Shown one piece after another: positions 34,294 through 62,297 of a DNA stretch of 64,000 bases (its first letter is position 1; each line of letters opens with the position of its first letter). The translations under genes and the position numbers were made by a program. A model generated the notes under the pieces. That model was not told where the DNA came from, did no database searches, and saw nothing but the letters and a program-made list of their open reading frames with translations. The stretch is from Zhengitettix transpicula (lineage: Eukaryota; Arthropoda; Insecta; Orthoptera; Tetrigidae): assembly GCA_037074705.1 (NCBI GenBank), contig CM073594.1:58152509-58216508 (forward strand), in the 5' to 3' direction.

Positions 34294-37200
34294 TTTCTTT
34301 GGGTTTTTGACCAAATGTGCGGTGGCCATATGTATGTTCTATACTTTAGAGAACACTTTTCAATGAAACCTGTCGGTAATTCTCAGAGTAATATCCAAGT
34401 ATCACATTGAATTCTGCTTTCAGCTGTGAAAAAAATACATTTATTTAATCGGAATTTGTCGTAAGAGCCGTGACAGTCGGTTAAAAATTAAATATATCTC
34501 ATAACTAAATCTGACACTACTTTTTAGATCCATAAATTTTCCTTGATGAATTGCCTTATGAGCCATATGGAAGCCAAGCTGATTTACGAAAACTGACCGT
34601 CGTTGAGGCCGTTCAGGTCTGTTCACTTCTGGAATAGGCTAAGACATTCATATGTAGTTCTCTAAGAATACTATTGTATGGTTTTTCCATTTTTTGAAGC
34701 CTATAAGTGAGATTTCGTGTTTGATAGTTGTGGTTATACTGAGCCAAACAGATCCTCGACTGTCGTCTATATTCCTATTGCTCTAACCTCTCTACTGTGA
34801 GACGAACGAAGTTTTCTTTCCTTTATACGCAGGGGTCGTAACATTTTCGTCGCACCCGTTTCAAGCCTCTTCTTCACGTTCCCTACCTGTAAATCACCTC
34901 CACGCATCGGACAATTAATAAACCAAACTTTAAAAAATTCACACAAAATCATTAATCTTCATAACGACGAAATTTATTTTGTCACTATTTTAAATATATT
35001 TTAAAAATGTAATGTAATGCAGAGCTTACCGTACTATGAACATTTATTGCATAAAATGAACCACATAAGCATTTTACATAGCACCGCAAAGATTCTTATG
35101 TAAACACTGGGAATGTTACCTGAAATGTCTTCCTGTGAAACCTTGTATTGCAATTAACGAACAAGGTTGAAAGGTGGGACAATGGGAAGTCTTCAGAGAG
35201 ACCGTTTGTAACAATAGTTCGTTATTCTCCCAGTGACAGGCTGCCAGAGTAACTTGCAGTCATTCAGCATTTAGGAATAGTTGTTAACTTCATCCGAACT
35301 CGCAAAGTGGACCTTACTGAATTATTTAACTCAACATTTTCTCGTCAAAAAATCGAGATGACTTCCATTTTGTGAATGAAGAATTACTTTTAAGCATAGA
35401 CCAAGCTCAGAAACATTCCTGATAACTGAGCTCAAACCACTCAATGGACTGTTATGTTTAAAAAGACTTTAAACCATTGAATAATTTGGAATTATTTGTC
35501 AGATCTTGTCAAGTGCCGAGTGCATTCGAACTCCACTGAATCTGAACTCTCCCAAACACATGAGCTGGAATTCGAAGGTCGCTCGACGTGAACCGAAGAA
35601 ATGCCAACAACTTTGGCGTTTAATTGTCTTAGTCACAACAGGTCTTTGACCACGGCTCTTTCGGAAAAAAAGTTATCAGAACCAGTTGAGGTCGTGAAAT
35701 AAGGATCACAATAGCATCGTCAGCTGGAGGATGCTGAATTGAATTTGTGCCACCCGACAAAGAAATATAATGAAGACAAAATCATTCTCTAATGGGTTAT
35801 AAAATTCGTTCTGGACATGTATGGGGGCATTCTGTTCGTTTTAGGGCATATTTACGGACCCTGTAAAGAAATCCGTCATGGGGACACCTCTTTTGGAGCT
35901 AAATGCTTCACGGTTAAATCTGCCCGACCTACAGCTGGCTGCAAAGGGAACAATGGGTGACGAAGAATAAATCCCTCCTCCCACTAAAAATAGCCCTAAA
36001 CAGCTACACAACGCTTGTCTGTCCGATTTTCAAACACAAATCTTCCAATACTGCACGAGCCTCCTAAAAGAGCCGTCTTTGTCGGCAATTCACAGAAAAA
36101 AACAACTTACCATTCGACCTCCATGAAGAACACTGACCAAATTCATACTTCCTTATAGAATACGATAAGAGAAAGTTCAAAAATGAAAGAAACTGATCGC
36201 ATAGAAAATATTTTTATTTACAGAAAAATAATGTTTTTATAGTATTTTTCAACCGAATAATTTCAAGATTGGAACTACAATGGCATGGGTTTCATTTCAT
36301 GAAAATATTTATCTTTAATTTTCATTACATTCTAGGAAGAGAATAGTGGATATGCTCTGCCGTGAGGGCGACAGGTGAAACTCTCCCTACAGCTGCTCAA
36401 GTAAACTTCTTTTTCTTTTTTCCTTTTAGTAACGAACTATGTCAGTTGATGGTAGCCTGTTAAAATTGCATCTTATCACGATAAACCGGATATTTTACTG
36501 ATGCGAAAGGATTGCAAATTTGTTTACAGTAGCGTTAAGAGAACAACTTTGATAACCTGGATCGTCAAAATCGTTTGCATATTTAAGAGTATTATCCAAG
36601 TTAAAAGTTATATTTAACTGTCGTGATTTGTTTTAAATTTATAATTTTATTTTAAAAATGGAACAGATGTTGTACCAGGTGGCAGATCCGGGAAGTGTTT
36701 GAATTGATAAAATATTTTCTTTCAAAAAGGTCATTGCTTATTTATTAAATTGTAAAATTGCTTATATAAATTACGACGTAAAAGAATATTAAAATATGCA
36801 ATTAAATCTAAGTAAAAACTGTTTTCTACCCTATGACTTAGTGGTTTCGTCAATTGAAAGATTATTTTATTAGAAAAATTAAAAACAATAATCATCAAAG
36901 GATTGCATATTTAGATTGATTGCCAAAATAATATACCTGTGTTATTCGATGTTTGTATACCATCACAAGTAATACTCGAAGCATGGCGATCGTTATGCTA
37001 CCATCGAAGATGATCTCCTGATGCACAACAATGGTGTGTCTTCAAATCTGCATCCAAGGTTTGAAACAACTTCAGCCCCTCTTTCCCATTACATATATAT
37101 TTCTATATATTACTTATAAGCTTTTCTTTTAGATGCTCTCCGAGACTCCGTCTCTCATTATGTACTTTAGTCAGTCCCCCGACTCCAGTCTGATTTTCTC

Positions 37201-39919
37201 GTTTCTCACTGGGCAAAGATACTCCTCGTTATTCAATTTATTGAACTTTAACTGTAATAGTCCATTACTTATTAACGTCACATTTTTGCCAGCTCCCCTT
37301 ACAATTCATCACCCCTTTGGATATTCACTTATATTTACTTATTGTCGTGAAATTATAAATTACAGCGTGTATATATTCTGTTAAAAGTTAAAAAAAGAAC
37401 ACGGAACTGTAGGATGCTGTTTTCTCGAAAGGAGTGATTCGATCACGTCGCAGGAAGCGGCAGAAGCAAAATTATAGACGTATCACAGAATAAATTTAGC
37501 AATTTAGCGAATTAATAATCCATTACAGAAACATTTTTAATATATGGATAGTAGCTGTTTAATGTTACGTCCTAAAATCAATGAATGAGGTTAAGATTAA
37601 CCCAATGGCTTCTCATATTTGGATCGTAGTAACAATTCTTTGCTCCTTGGGTCTCTTAATCTGGCTCTTTTATTTACTTTATATCGATTTTATGAGAGGG
37701 TTGTAAAGGAAGACTCGGATTTTCAGTGATGGGAGTAATTTAAGAAGATGCAATCTAATCAGCCGCAAATCCCAGCAGACTCTGCCCTTCCCTTAACATT
37801 GGCGAGGTCCAGAAACCTCACATGCATTCGTCTAACAAAAAAGGACAATCAGAAAAAGGAAGGAGGGAGAGCTCCATTCTCTTCATTCAACGATGTTGTT
37901 CTGGTTCAACTCCAAACGAGATCCCACCCAAGTCAAGACTCACAAATTACGATAACCGAGAATAAATTCTCACAGAATGCTCACAAGAAATTGTAGTAAA
38001 TCAATTGAAAAAGGTCAACAAGGAAAGAATATAAGACTTTTTATATTTAACGCTGCCATAGGACCTGGAATTGGGAAAAGGGAATTGGAAAGGTAATCAA
38101 TGGGTGATACGGAAACGAGATATATCTGTACTGTTTCACTTTTCAAAGATAAAAACGGGGGCTTACCGTGTCTTTGTCCGTGAGTTGACAAGATAAAGTC
38201 TTGTTCATGAGCTAAGTAAGATTAGAAAATCTCTGGGGGAAAAAGCAAATCAGTTTGACGTAATCAGGGCGGTTCTTGTTTCCTTGATTTATTACATCAT
38301 TCGTCCTTTAACTATAAAGTACTAGGAAGTACTTACTTTTCCTGGTCAGTAGTGACTTCCCTCATGACGTAAACACAAACCTAAAAATGCCTCGCCCACG
38401 GTTTTACAAGTCAGCAAGGAGGAAGAATTTAGCGCATGCATGACAATGGCTCATATGCAAAGTCCACCGTCACTCAACCTGCCTCTTTAATATGAGAGTA
38501 GACAACACAAAGGACGGAGAGGAATGTCGGAAGACCTGTGTGTAAAGGGGCCAATGTAAGTAAACGAAATGAAACTAAAAACCGAAAAAAAAAGGATAAT
38601 TACACGCACACTTTCTGGATCTCAGTTAAAATATCCCTAATTAAATACAATAATGCGTTACATAATTGGGATGTTGAAATTCTCCAGATCAGAGGAGACT
38701 AGAAACAAACACCCTTTCATAATTGTCACGTCGTTACTGAGAAATCGTCTGGAAAGTGTCTTATTTTGAAGACAAAAGTATCGAGACAGCTGAAAAGCGG
38801 CCATTGTCGTTAGCAGTTGAACATGGTTGTGTCCCATTTGCTGTAATCCCATTTGAGGTAAAAACAGCGAGTATATTTAAAGTACGTATTTACACCTCAG
38901 TATTTACCTAGTGGATTTCTGACTATGGAACTTTGGTTTTTTATTTTAAAATATTTAGTATATATCTATTCTACGCAGCATTACATGAAAATAAATAATA
39001 TACTGTTCGGGGGTCTGAACTGATCAGTAGAACGCCGCAGCAAAGTTCATGGGCCGCTAGAGAGAGCCAAACCAATCCGACAATGTGGTTATCGGTGATG
39101 AATTAATAAAAATGTCTGACGTGAGCTGTTTTCTTCTCGTCTCGTTAATGATGGCGTGCAAGATTTACTATTGATTTTACAAAAGTATTTTTTTATGTCT
39201 GGACTTTTAAAAGCTGCAGTAAATAATCTGCACAAATCTATTCTATCCATGCAGACAGCTCACAATGTGAAACCAACGTTGTACCGGTTGTGTTTGCCTT
39301 TTTTCCAGATAAGAAGTAGTCTACTTACGTTTGTTTCAATTGGTTCTTCGGGAGGGAATGGAGTCCTGAAACTGTTGGCTCCACAATCTCTGCATTCAAT
39401 GACGTATTCCCTTTGGTCAGGGTACGTGGATGTAATTTTTATTTCACGTTTGTAAAAAAGTTCAGATCGTCGGAATGACGAAATTGTATAAATACAACGA
39501 TAAAGTTAGGCAGAACGTCCGAATGTGTATAGCACTAGCTTTTCGAAAGACTGAAGATGTAGGAGAAGGCTGGGAATACAAGTGCCAAAAGAGTTCTTTC
39601 TTCGTAGATTAAACAATCGAACTGCTACGGTAGACGCTACACTTTCCACTCAGTTGAAAGTTGGAATCATAAATTGAATTGCCAAGTTGGAAGACCGAGC
39701 CTGACGATAGTCGACCTCATTAATATTTTGAAATTTTAAGCTTAACAAATTAGCCAAAAAATGTTAAGCATGGAATTTAGAATGAGTGAGATAAATACAT
39801 TGAGTTAGACAGGAAAATTTCTGTAATTACTGCGGCGTATGACAAAGACTGTGACGTTGAAGACTCTTTAAGGACAATTCTAGTACTGTAATTGTATTAA
39901 ATAAAACATGTTTTATGTA
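34294..39919. other. intergenic, no gene seen
   Basis: Long AT-rich stretch with only short ORFs (83 codons at 37,133, 82 at 37,748, 99 at 39,156) that carry no recognisable motif or splice support. I see no RNA gene. Confidence 0.45.
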
Positions 39920-39924
39920 CTGCC

Positions 39925-40068
39925 ATTATTTAATAAGAAAGATAGCCAATTCAGACAAAAATGTACTCAAAAAAAGTGTGGTATTTATATTACCTTTTTG
40001 TCTGAATTGACTGTCTTTCTTATTCATTATTTTCAATCAGACGTAATTTTTTTTCATTTTTTCTGTCA
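39925..40068. mobile_element. MITE with TIRs (copy B), same family as 3.8 kb
   Basis: The left end aataagaaagatagccaatt + cagacaaaa and right end ttttgtctgaattgactgtc + tttcttattcattattttca are inverse of each other. The right end extends into tcaatcagacgtaa, which equals the left end of copy A in reverse. Confidence 0.72.
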
Positions 40069-41900
40069 TTATTCTGAATAAAAAGTAATAAATACGCTGC
40101 ATAGTTGTAAATTATTATTTAATAATAAAAATGTTATTTTAAGATCCGCTTGAACACATTTAATTTTCAATTCTGTTTTTTTCAACAATATATTTTATTA
40201 TATATCAATTTCACACATCATTGCTTATTTATTGTTCGAAGAAAACAAATATCGCTTACCGTTATTTACACAGCGGTTAGCATTATACATTTTATTTTGT
40301 TTACAGAAAATTTGCGTCTATATTTGTCATTTCTCTAAAATTATTGATGATAGTGAATTTGGTAATTACAACCTAAGAAAATTGATGATGACGATATGAT
40401 CTGTTGATGTATTAAATTATACAACGTATTATACACTATAGAGAGAATACCATTAAATTAAAATTGATAATTAACATTCTATTAATTAATGAAATAGCCT
40501 ATGTGGGAGTAAAAGATAATTAAAAAATCACGTTTTAATAAAAGTCATCCCTGCACCAAACAGAGATGATATAGTACGGTCAAATTCAGGGAATTATTGA
40601 TTATTTGGTATTATATTTCTTGTAATAATGAGTAGAATTGATATATACGAAATATTTTGTTAAAATGTATAAAACATTCCCAAAATTGCCACTTCCCGTA
40701 AATGAAACTGCCCGCATATGGGACGACACCGTTGAACACAATCCCGTTAGGAGTCATGTGGTGGTGCTGAAGGATCCAGATGGCACCGGAGACAATAATA
40801 CTTATGTTCTTACAGAGATTGCGGTAAATTTGTAAAATAATGAAGCAACGTTTTCAAAGAGTCAAAAAATCAAGATCAGTAGCTCGTTGGGAAAACAACT
40901 TACACGTTTAAATATCGCCTCGAATTCTTTAAATCAAATAAAAAATATCATTAAACATCATGCTTGGTAAACTTATTTTGGACATATTTATAGTGGCATT
41001 ATCAGCTATGCGGTTGAGAGCTCATCACTGACATTTTATTTCTTTTGGAAAGCTGATATGTGCAGTAATCAATGTGAGGACTTTGATCGACAATACAGAG
41101 ACAAAAATTAAGATAAGATTATTTAAAGTACGCAATTATGTAATTGGAAAAACAACACTACAAAATTTTTAACAGGCCCGAAACTGACAACATTTAGAAA
41201 TAAAAAGAAACAGAGAAACACTTGACAGCTAATCTTTGTTCATTTGATAGCGGAAATCATCGACGATAACACTAGCAAACTTCACTTTCATGGTTTTGAA
41301 TCTCTTATTTCACTTCTCGTTTTCAAAATAAGAATATTTTCCCAGAATTTCTTTCTAGTAACTCCTTGTTGTCCTCTCAATTACCAAAAATTGGTTGCTA
41401 TATGTTTTCGTCTTCTGTTCACTTTGCAGCTCACTTACCGTCAAAATACCCTGATCATTGGAAACGATACGGCTTTTCATCATTACATATAATTTATGTT
41501 GTTTAATGGGACGTTCTTTTCAAATGTAAGACCTCTATTTTTTACTTTTACACATATAAAGGTTCCAACATTCGAACGAATGAATAATAAATAAATGTTA
41601 CCGATTCTTTTTTCCTGGGCAAACCTGTCGATTGTATACATCTCTTACAGATTGTATTTAAGGTCACATGATTCTTGATGTCTCATTTTTTTTATAAAAG
41701 TAAAACTTTTTTTTGTTCTAGTGTCAACGGAGCACAGTTCTGCACATAACCAAACCAGTAAGAGGTATTTTTGAGTTCTATGCAACTTATAATAAGAAAC
41801 AACACTGAACTGAATATATCTTGTTGATTGATTATGTAAAAATACTGTGGATTATGTATCTAGTAATGATATATAACTATATTAGAAAAGACGGAAGGGC
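40069..41900. other. intergenic DNA upstream of DOT1L
   Basis: AT-rich without recognised elements apart from the small ORF at 40.66-40.84 kb. Confidence 0.45.
40664..40835 (+). other. small coding-like ORF, unknown
   Basis: A frame from ATG 40,664 reads MYKTFPKLPLPVNETARIWD and further on VVVLKDPDGTGDNNTYVLTE. It has more varied, codon-like composition than its AT-rich surroundings. No family is recognised. It may be a decayed exon or transposon fragment. Confidence 0.15.
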
Positions 41901-41929
41901 GATTCATGAACACGTGAGCATAAATATAA

Positions 41930-42209
41930 TTAAATATTCCGCCATGCCTTTTGACGAATGGTGTGTGGCCTCTCAAAAGTATGCTGCAGCCAATGGGAGA
42001 CGCCGTTTGTTAAGTGTTGTGCGAGAGAATAGTGGGGAGAACGCGCTTGCGCGAATGGAAGGCAGCCATGTTACGACTGCTCCATCATGGCGTTCAGCCA
42101 GGATGGCACTAAGTGTGCTCGCGCCAAGAAAAAGCTGTAGTGAATTGTTTGTGTGAAGTTGATAGTGCTAGTGCTGTGAAAAGTGAAGTATATCGTCTTC
42201 TTTTCGGAA
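41930..42209 (+). promoter_or_regulatory. DOT1L core promoter / 5' UTR region
   Basis: Composition shifts here from AT-rich to GC-richer. A CCAAT box (gccaatggg, 41,989-41,997), an NRF-1-like palindromic cgcgcttgcgcg (42,042-42,053) and two YY1-like CATG/ATGGC cores (ggcagccatg near 42,061, catcatggcg near 42,085) are clustered. No TATA box is seen. This fits a TATA-less housekeeping promoter. The exact start site cannot be read from sequence. Confidence 0.5.
42055..42156 (+). other. upstream ORF (33 codons) in DOT1L 5' region
   Basis: An ATG at 42,055 opens a 33-codon frame closed by TGA at 42,154-42,156, 53 bases before the DOT1L ATG and in another frame. If transcription begins upstream of it, it could lower initiation at the main start. 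It overlaps the putative NRF-1/YY1 sites, so it may equally be untranscribed. Confidence 0.3.
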
Positions 42210-55769
<13,560 letters not shown>

Positions 55770-58629
55770 GTGAGTATAAATAGTCTGGTCCGTCGGAGTC
55801 AGCGAACCACTCGCTCGAGCTATTCTCGGAGTTCCCTTCTATTAAAGGCCCGCTATTTGCGTTTGTTTGCCTTACAAGCACGCCTGCGTGACTTTTTTTT
55901 CTTCTTCTTGTAGGCAGAGAGCGGCGGTTACGTAAGTCGTGTCACACAGGATTTCGAGTGATTTGTGTCTAAAACGTCGCGTTGTTTAATGTTTCGTTCC
56001 CCTTTAAAATCTCCGCTCTTGGTAATCGTAGGCCCGTGCATGCCCCCCCCCCCTTTTTTTATTTGCATCTCTTATGAAGGAAGGAACGTGTTTAGTGCTT
56101 CGAACCCCGCATTCATAAATCAAAATAAATCTTGACATTGTTGTAGCTTACGCAGACCGGTAAAGTTCGAAAAAAAATGGTTAAAAAACGTTCCCAAATT
56201 CAACGAGCACAGCTTTCTTTCTGTGGAAAATGTGTTACTCTTATGTTGATTAATTAACCTCTATGCTGAATGAAATATCCAATTGTCAGAATAATTTGAT
56301 TTAAATAAATCGGATTAAAGGATTAAATCTCATGAAAATACAAAAAAAATGAATATGTTCGTCCCAACTTGATAAAAATAAATAAAAAGGGGACCTAAAT
56401 TAATCATTGGAATTCAACGAAAACTCTTCACGTCCTAGTTGAAGCCAAATTTGGATTCATAGAGGTGTAAAAATTGAGTAATTTTATAAACACATTAACA
56501 AATTTATTTTACACAGCAAGTTGAAGTTTTAAATGTAATTCTGTAATTTAATTTATTAGATTTTAAATTATTATGACCTTATTGGCTGAGTTTTTTATCT
56601 ATTGTACCTAACGTCAGATAATTATCAATTTTATATATATAAGAAAACTTAACTGGAATGTTTGTACCAGAATATCGGTGTTTTTCAGAGGAATAGGAAA
56701 GTGGGACCGGGAAGCTTCTTAACTTTCTGCTGAATCAATCAATTGTCTGTTCAGTGAACAAAAACAAAAGAACCATTGTTACTTTTTTAAGTGTATTATA
56801 AATATGTTTTAAGTTCCAATAACAGTCCACAGTTAGGGAAATAAAAAGCTTATCTTCCGGTAATGTTTATAAAATTGGATTTTTGGACATTTGTTCACCG
56901 TACAATGTGAATCACACCAATTAAGAAAACATTACTTAGCATGTTTGCCACAATAACCTGCTTCGTTTTAATGGTAGTTTTGACGTGGTTTAAGCATCAA
57001 AAGTTTTTTCCTCAGTTTTTCGTAATAATAAATTTTGAATACGGTGTATATATGTACTGCAAATAGACAATTTGAAGGATTATTTTTGTTTTAAAAAAAT
57101 GTGATGCTGTGGCAGTAAGTTGTAATTTTTGAGGGACATTCGAAATAATTTTAGACTTTTTTTTTATAATGCCGGCGAACTTTATTGTTTGAGATAAGAG
57201 CGTAGCTGCGCGTTTGTTGGCATCTGGACGATGTGTGTATCGCGTTTCACGCGTCTTTTGTTTCTCTATTTCCGTATGTTAGCGGCGCTGCGCGGCTTGG
57301 CGGTATTTGCGGAACAAGGCCTTCAGCCTTCCACGTGTCTGCCTGCGTCTCCGTGCTCCACGTAAACACGACGTGACCCACTTGCGGCCATGACGCCTTA
57401 TCGTCTATTCGCGGGCGTGAATCATGTTATGCCACTCCAGCAACGTCTTTGTTTCCTCTCCAGACGATAATGAACTTTCTCTGGTCGGATTTCCCGACAC
57501 CCATATTCTTTACTGTTCCGTCTTGGTGCGAGAAAGTGATACTCAACAGCTTATTACGTTGCTAACACAATTTCAATTTGTGATACTTCTCGAGATTCGT
57601 GGTAGTCTTAAATAATTCAGACAAAGTCGAATTAACAGAAGTTGTAAGACCAAGTTCAGCTTGGCATCGGCCCATGACGTGTTTGAATGGCGTCAAACTG
57701 ATCGTATATTAGTAGACCGACGGATTAATAAACCAGGTTAACAGGGATTTGAATAATTTGATAAGTATCGTCAGCACTCGAACAAATCGTAAGATTTTTC
57801 CGCAGATCATTTGAAGAAGCACTAGTTGTAGAATGTGTAATCTGTCAAGGGGAAAAAATTTTCTTCGTAATAAACTGAAATGAGCAACTTATTCGTCACA
57901 TTACATGTTTTAATTACATTTTAATTGCATATTAATAGTTCTGTCAATAATTACTATTTTAATACCATAAGAATCAGAAGGATTTGTTATTTTCATTAGT
58001 CCTCTAAAAAAGAAATAGGATACATACAAAATTATACCAACAGATAACTTAATATTACAATCAATGTCCTAATGAATTTATAACGTAACTTGAAACTAAT
58101 TTACACATTATTATAACTATACATAATTATTAACCATTCATAATAAAAATATTTAAACACTAAACATGATTTAGGTGTAAATTAAACACTATATATTAAC
58201 ACATGATCTTTAATACAGTTCATTCTAACTATCTGCATTAGAATATTGACAATATTTAATGATCCATAGAATATGAGTAGATAAGGAGAAATTTGTAAAG
58301 TTCATAATTAATTTTAAAAATTGGTATGTCTTAAGTCTCATAAGTTGGGCATAAGATTTTGAACAAAAAACCACTCCTTTTTGAAATATTGATAACAACA
58401 TAAAATTTATTGGTAATTACTTCTTGTTTCTAGTTTTCAATGAATGTACGATAGTTTGTGCTAATTTTTTTGTGGTGAATGATTCATAATATTTACATTG
58501 TTGTGTATTTAAATTTGCATGAAAGGTTGGGTGATATATATAATTTTTAATAGTACTCTATAGAATCGTCATATATTTGTAATAGAGTAACACCAAAATG
58601 AAATTACTGGTTGGTATGATTTTCTGATG

Positions 58630-58658
58630 ACAGACTGATAAGCACTTCATCAGTCTGT
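58630..58658. repeat. 10-bp perfect stem-loop
   Basis: The arms acagactgat and atcagtctgt flank a 9-nt loop inside DOT1L intron 4. A CTGATGA precedes it and a CTGA lies about 25 bases after it, superficially like box C/D spacing, but no terminal stem closes it. Confidence 0.4.
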
Positions 58659-61600
58659 GAATTACTTTGTTTTTGAGTTACTGAGACTCCCCCGACCCGA
58701 TAGATTGTATGTTGTATTGGACAAAAACACACAAAAATTCAGTTCACAAATACTAGATTTGTGAAACTTTGGAAAATGTTTTTGTAACCTGAGTGGCTGA
58801 AGAAGGGTTGGACCTTGGTTTATTCAATAATTTCCTTCAGCAGTTGTTATTTGGTACGTCGCCAGTAGCAAGAATTTTTCCGATATAGCGATCCATCGGT
58901 TTTTACTTAAGCGTTCTCGAGAAGGCGTTGAGCCCCACCAATGCATTCATGAACAAGGTCACGGAACTGAATTGATGCCAGAATGAACGAGTAACACCCG
59001 TCTGTTTCGTCAACATTTATGACGTCAGACGAGGTCTGCAGCCAATTATTCCATACTCGTAGAACTGTTCCCATTTATTGAAGCGTAGGATTTTGTGGTG
59101 CCGTATAGGATTGACAGATGGTGAGGGACACTACCACGAAGCGTTTGTCGACGAATTTTCTCTGTAGCAGATGGTTGCTGATGATGGGATCGTTGATTTC
59201 AGTTGTTAATTTTTTTGATGTTGAGTTTTTTTGGACTAGTGTTGACTGTGTCGTTTCCTTGTAGGAAGATCTGGCAGCGTATCAAGTGTCTGTAGTTTTT
59301 CGCGACCTTGGCTGCGTCAGCTGCGGCGCCCACTACAACCACATCGCTCTTCTTTTTATTTGTCTCTGACGCTACTGCACTTCTCTCCAAACACATGGCC
59401 TCTAGAGCACCAGGTCATGGTTTCGAATCAGCCCCAAGGGACCACGTCTTGCTGCCGTGTGATCGCGAGCAAAAATTCCAGATTGGCGCTTGTTCTCCCG
59501 CTTATATCTAAAAATGAATTGTTTTTCGTGTGATATCTTTTTGTGAGCATTGGATATTTAATACTGAACATGTGATAATCCGTTGACAATTTCTATGAGG
59601 ATACTGTGGGAAGTAATGAGTTCATAAGAGTTTGCGACTCCAATCCTTATTTGCTTCACCCTGTTTTCACTTATCTTTCTATATCCTTCATCGATCGCAG
59701 TTCACAAATAATCAAGATCTCTGAACTAGGCAAGACGTGTCTCTGAGGATAATGACTTTGCATTATAATGTTTTTCTTTTTACAAAGGCTAATAAATTAT
59801 CATGGAAAATATATATTTATATACAGACTGCCCCGAGTCAAAATTTAATTTATTCATTCAAAAATAAATATTCATTAATGATCGGTCATGCCAACCGTAT
59901 TCAGTCTTGCTCACTGTTATTTACTTATGAAATGATATGATATCTCCGTATAAACATTATTAGTCAGGTTAGACAATAGTCTTAACATGGATTTGTAAGG
60001 ACAACAGGACTCGTGCCCTACGCTATGAACCGATTCTCCTTACTGCACGAAGACGAACGTAGTTGATCATTGTTCTCAACGTCTGCCTGTCACCATTTAC
60101 TCCTTTTGAATTATTTTTCTTCCCTTCACCCATCTACCACTTTGATTCTTCTCTAATTCAGACACGAAAAGTGTTTTCTGTGTAGAAACCAAAAGTTCGA
60201 CACTGTTGTGAAGGTCACAAGAGGCACAATTCCAAGTACTTTTTGTTCAACAAATGGTCAAAATAATTAAATTCAAGTAATGTTTTTTGGTGTTGGCAAG
60301 TACCCTCAGTAGAGTTGGTGTGAGGGTGATCGCTTTGGTTGAGGCAGGCCATGGAATATAGAAAGCACGAGTAGTTCGGGTCGTCCTTGAACCTGTTGGC
60401 CGCCTGACTCTTCCATTTAAAGTTGCCAAAGTTGCGTGCACAATCCCTCCCATGGGCCCGCCGTCAAGAATAACTCTTGCCAAAAGACTGCCGAAATGAT
60501 TCCTCCGTCACGGAATTACAATTTTAAATGTCTTGTCTTGATAATTACAAATTGTTGAAGTTAATACCAACCTGAACATTCGCGTCATTTTCCTCAGTTT
60601 CAAGAAGTTTTAGGTTGATTTCGATCGATTGAGTGTCATTCTTGGTTCCGTGGGACTTGGCAGCTACTGCAGCGGTTCATTTGGTTGTCATTCTCACCGA
60701 TTCATAAAATGTTATTTAATACTCCACGAATTTACTGTTGGACCGCGGTCTGTTTGTCTTCACAAGGCTGAGACCGAGAAGGTAGTAAAGCTAACAACTT
60801 CAGCTATTACACTATTATGACCCAACAGTTTCTCTCTGAGATAGCTTTGACAATCCATATATTATCATGAATACTCAAACCATCGCAGCCTGGCAGCGTA
60901 AAAACCTTATCAATATGGAGAGACCCACTACAATCTTGGTTTGGTCTTTGTATTTTAATATTTCATACTATCTACTAAGTGTTTTTTCCCGTATTTTATT
61001 CCGTATTTTCTAAAACCTCCATATTTACTTTATCTATTAAACCTCTTAGAAGTGCCGAAACCGGTTTTAATGTTAAACAAAACCGTTTTTTAAAAGGAAA
61101 ATAATGCTAATAAATGTAACTCAGGTTTATTTTATTTCTTGTCGTTGGTTTGGCAAGTTTTTCTGTCTCAGACTGGAGGACGCTGACGCTGCCTGTGGTC
61201 TGCAAATCGTTGCGCTGTTCATTCGCTCTTCTTGAATTTTGCTTCGCCTTTGATGGCTTTTGTGTTCCTTCTTTGTTAAACGTATGAGTAAAATTTAAAT
61301 GGTGATTCCTGCCTCATGTCCTTTGTCAATAACAGCTATCATGTCTGCGGTATCCTCGCAGCTGGGTGCTCGGATAGGCTGTAGACTATTATGTCGGTGT
61401 AATTAGATTAAATTTGTATTTCATATGCAGTAAAATCGCAAATCAATATCGTCCACGTGTTTTAAATATCTTGAAACGGAATTTAATGTGAGGTTTTGGA
61501 AGAGTCTTAACGGGTTATTTGACTAAGTAATGGTTTAAGATGTTTTATGAATCATCCCGATGCAACTGGCAGGTATATTTTCTTTGTAATTGAGCTAGGA

Positions 61601-62297
61601 GGAAGTGTCGCCGCATGTGTGGTGTAGGTGTTGTTTGGCTACGTCCGCTTTAAAGGGCCCTGCCGCTGCGCGTATTGATTTGCTCGCCCGGCGCTGCCCT
61701 CCCAGTTCCACTGGCATTCATTGAACGCTTCTTGCATAACACCAGGACATCAATACTCCGCCACTCTGCCGCGCGAACTTGTTAAAGCTCCAGAAACTTA
61801 AACTAGCGATTGGGACGTGTCCGACAGTACGTCCACCTCAGTAAAGTCACCAAGTGTGATCAGATTCTGCGTATTTAGTGGGTTTTTGTGTCGAGCTTGT
61901 GGTGTCTGCATTTGTTGTAGGCCGTCACGATGTCAGCACACGACGGTCGTGCTTTGGTTTCCTTGAATACTATTGTCATGGCAGGCCAAGACTCTTCAAT
62001 TCGTTGTTGACAACCGTGGAATAATTGGGATCGGAAAGAGATTGCGTGACACGATCTTTCACGTTTGTCAATAAAAATATCACTTATAATTGTGTGGTAT
62101 TTTCAAACATTATTTTTAAGGGTTGTTCTGGATGATCAGGATCACTAAACGCCCTGACTGTTTTGTTAACAAATATTTAAGATAAACAGTGTGTTGTGCT
62201 AGCCTTCACGTAATTTATATCACTTGTACACGTAGTTGTTTTAACAGAAATGATCTTAATGACGTTCAGAAAATGGACCGGAGACGAGGAACAGATT

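Noticed and set aside
58624..58686. Box C/D snoRNA (CTGATGA ... CTGA)
   Set aside because: No closing terminal stem, and the inner stem-loop would cover the guide region.
59264..59370. gtag|gaagatctggcagcg looked like an acceptor and exon (DOT1L exon 5?)
   Set aside because: The reading frame soon stops and does not resemble the WKGT block expected next in DOT1L. There is no donor in a fitting phase.
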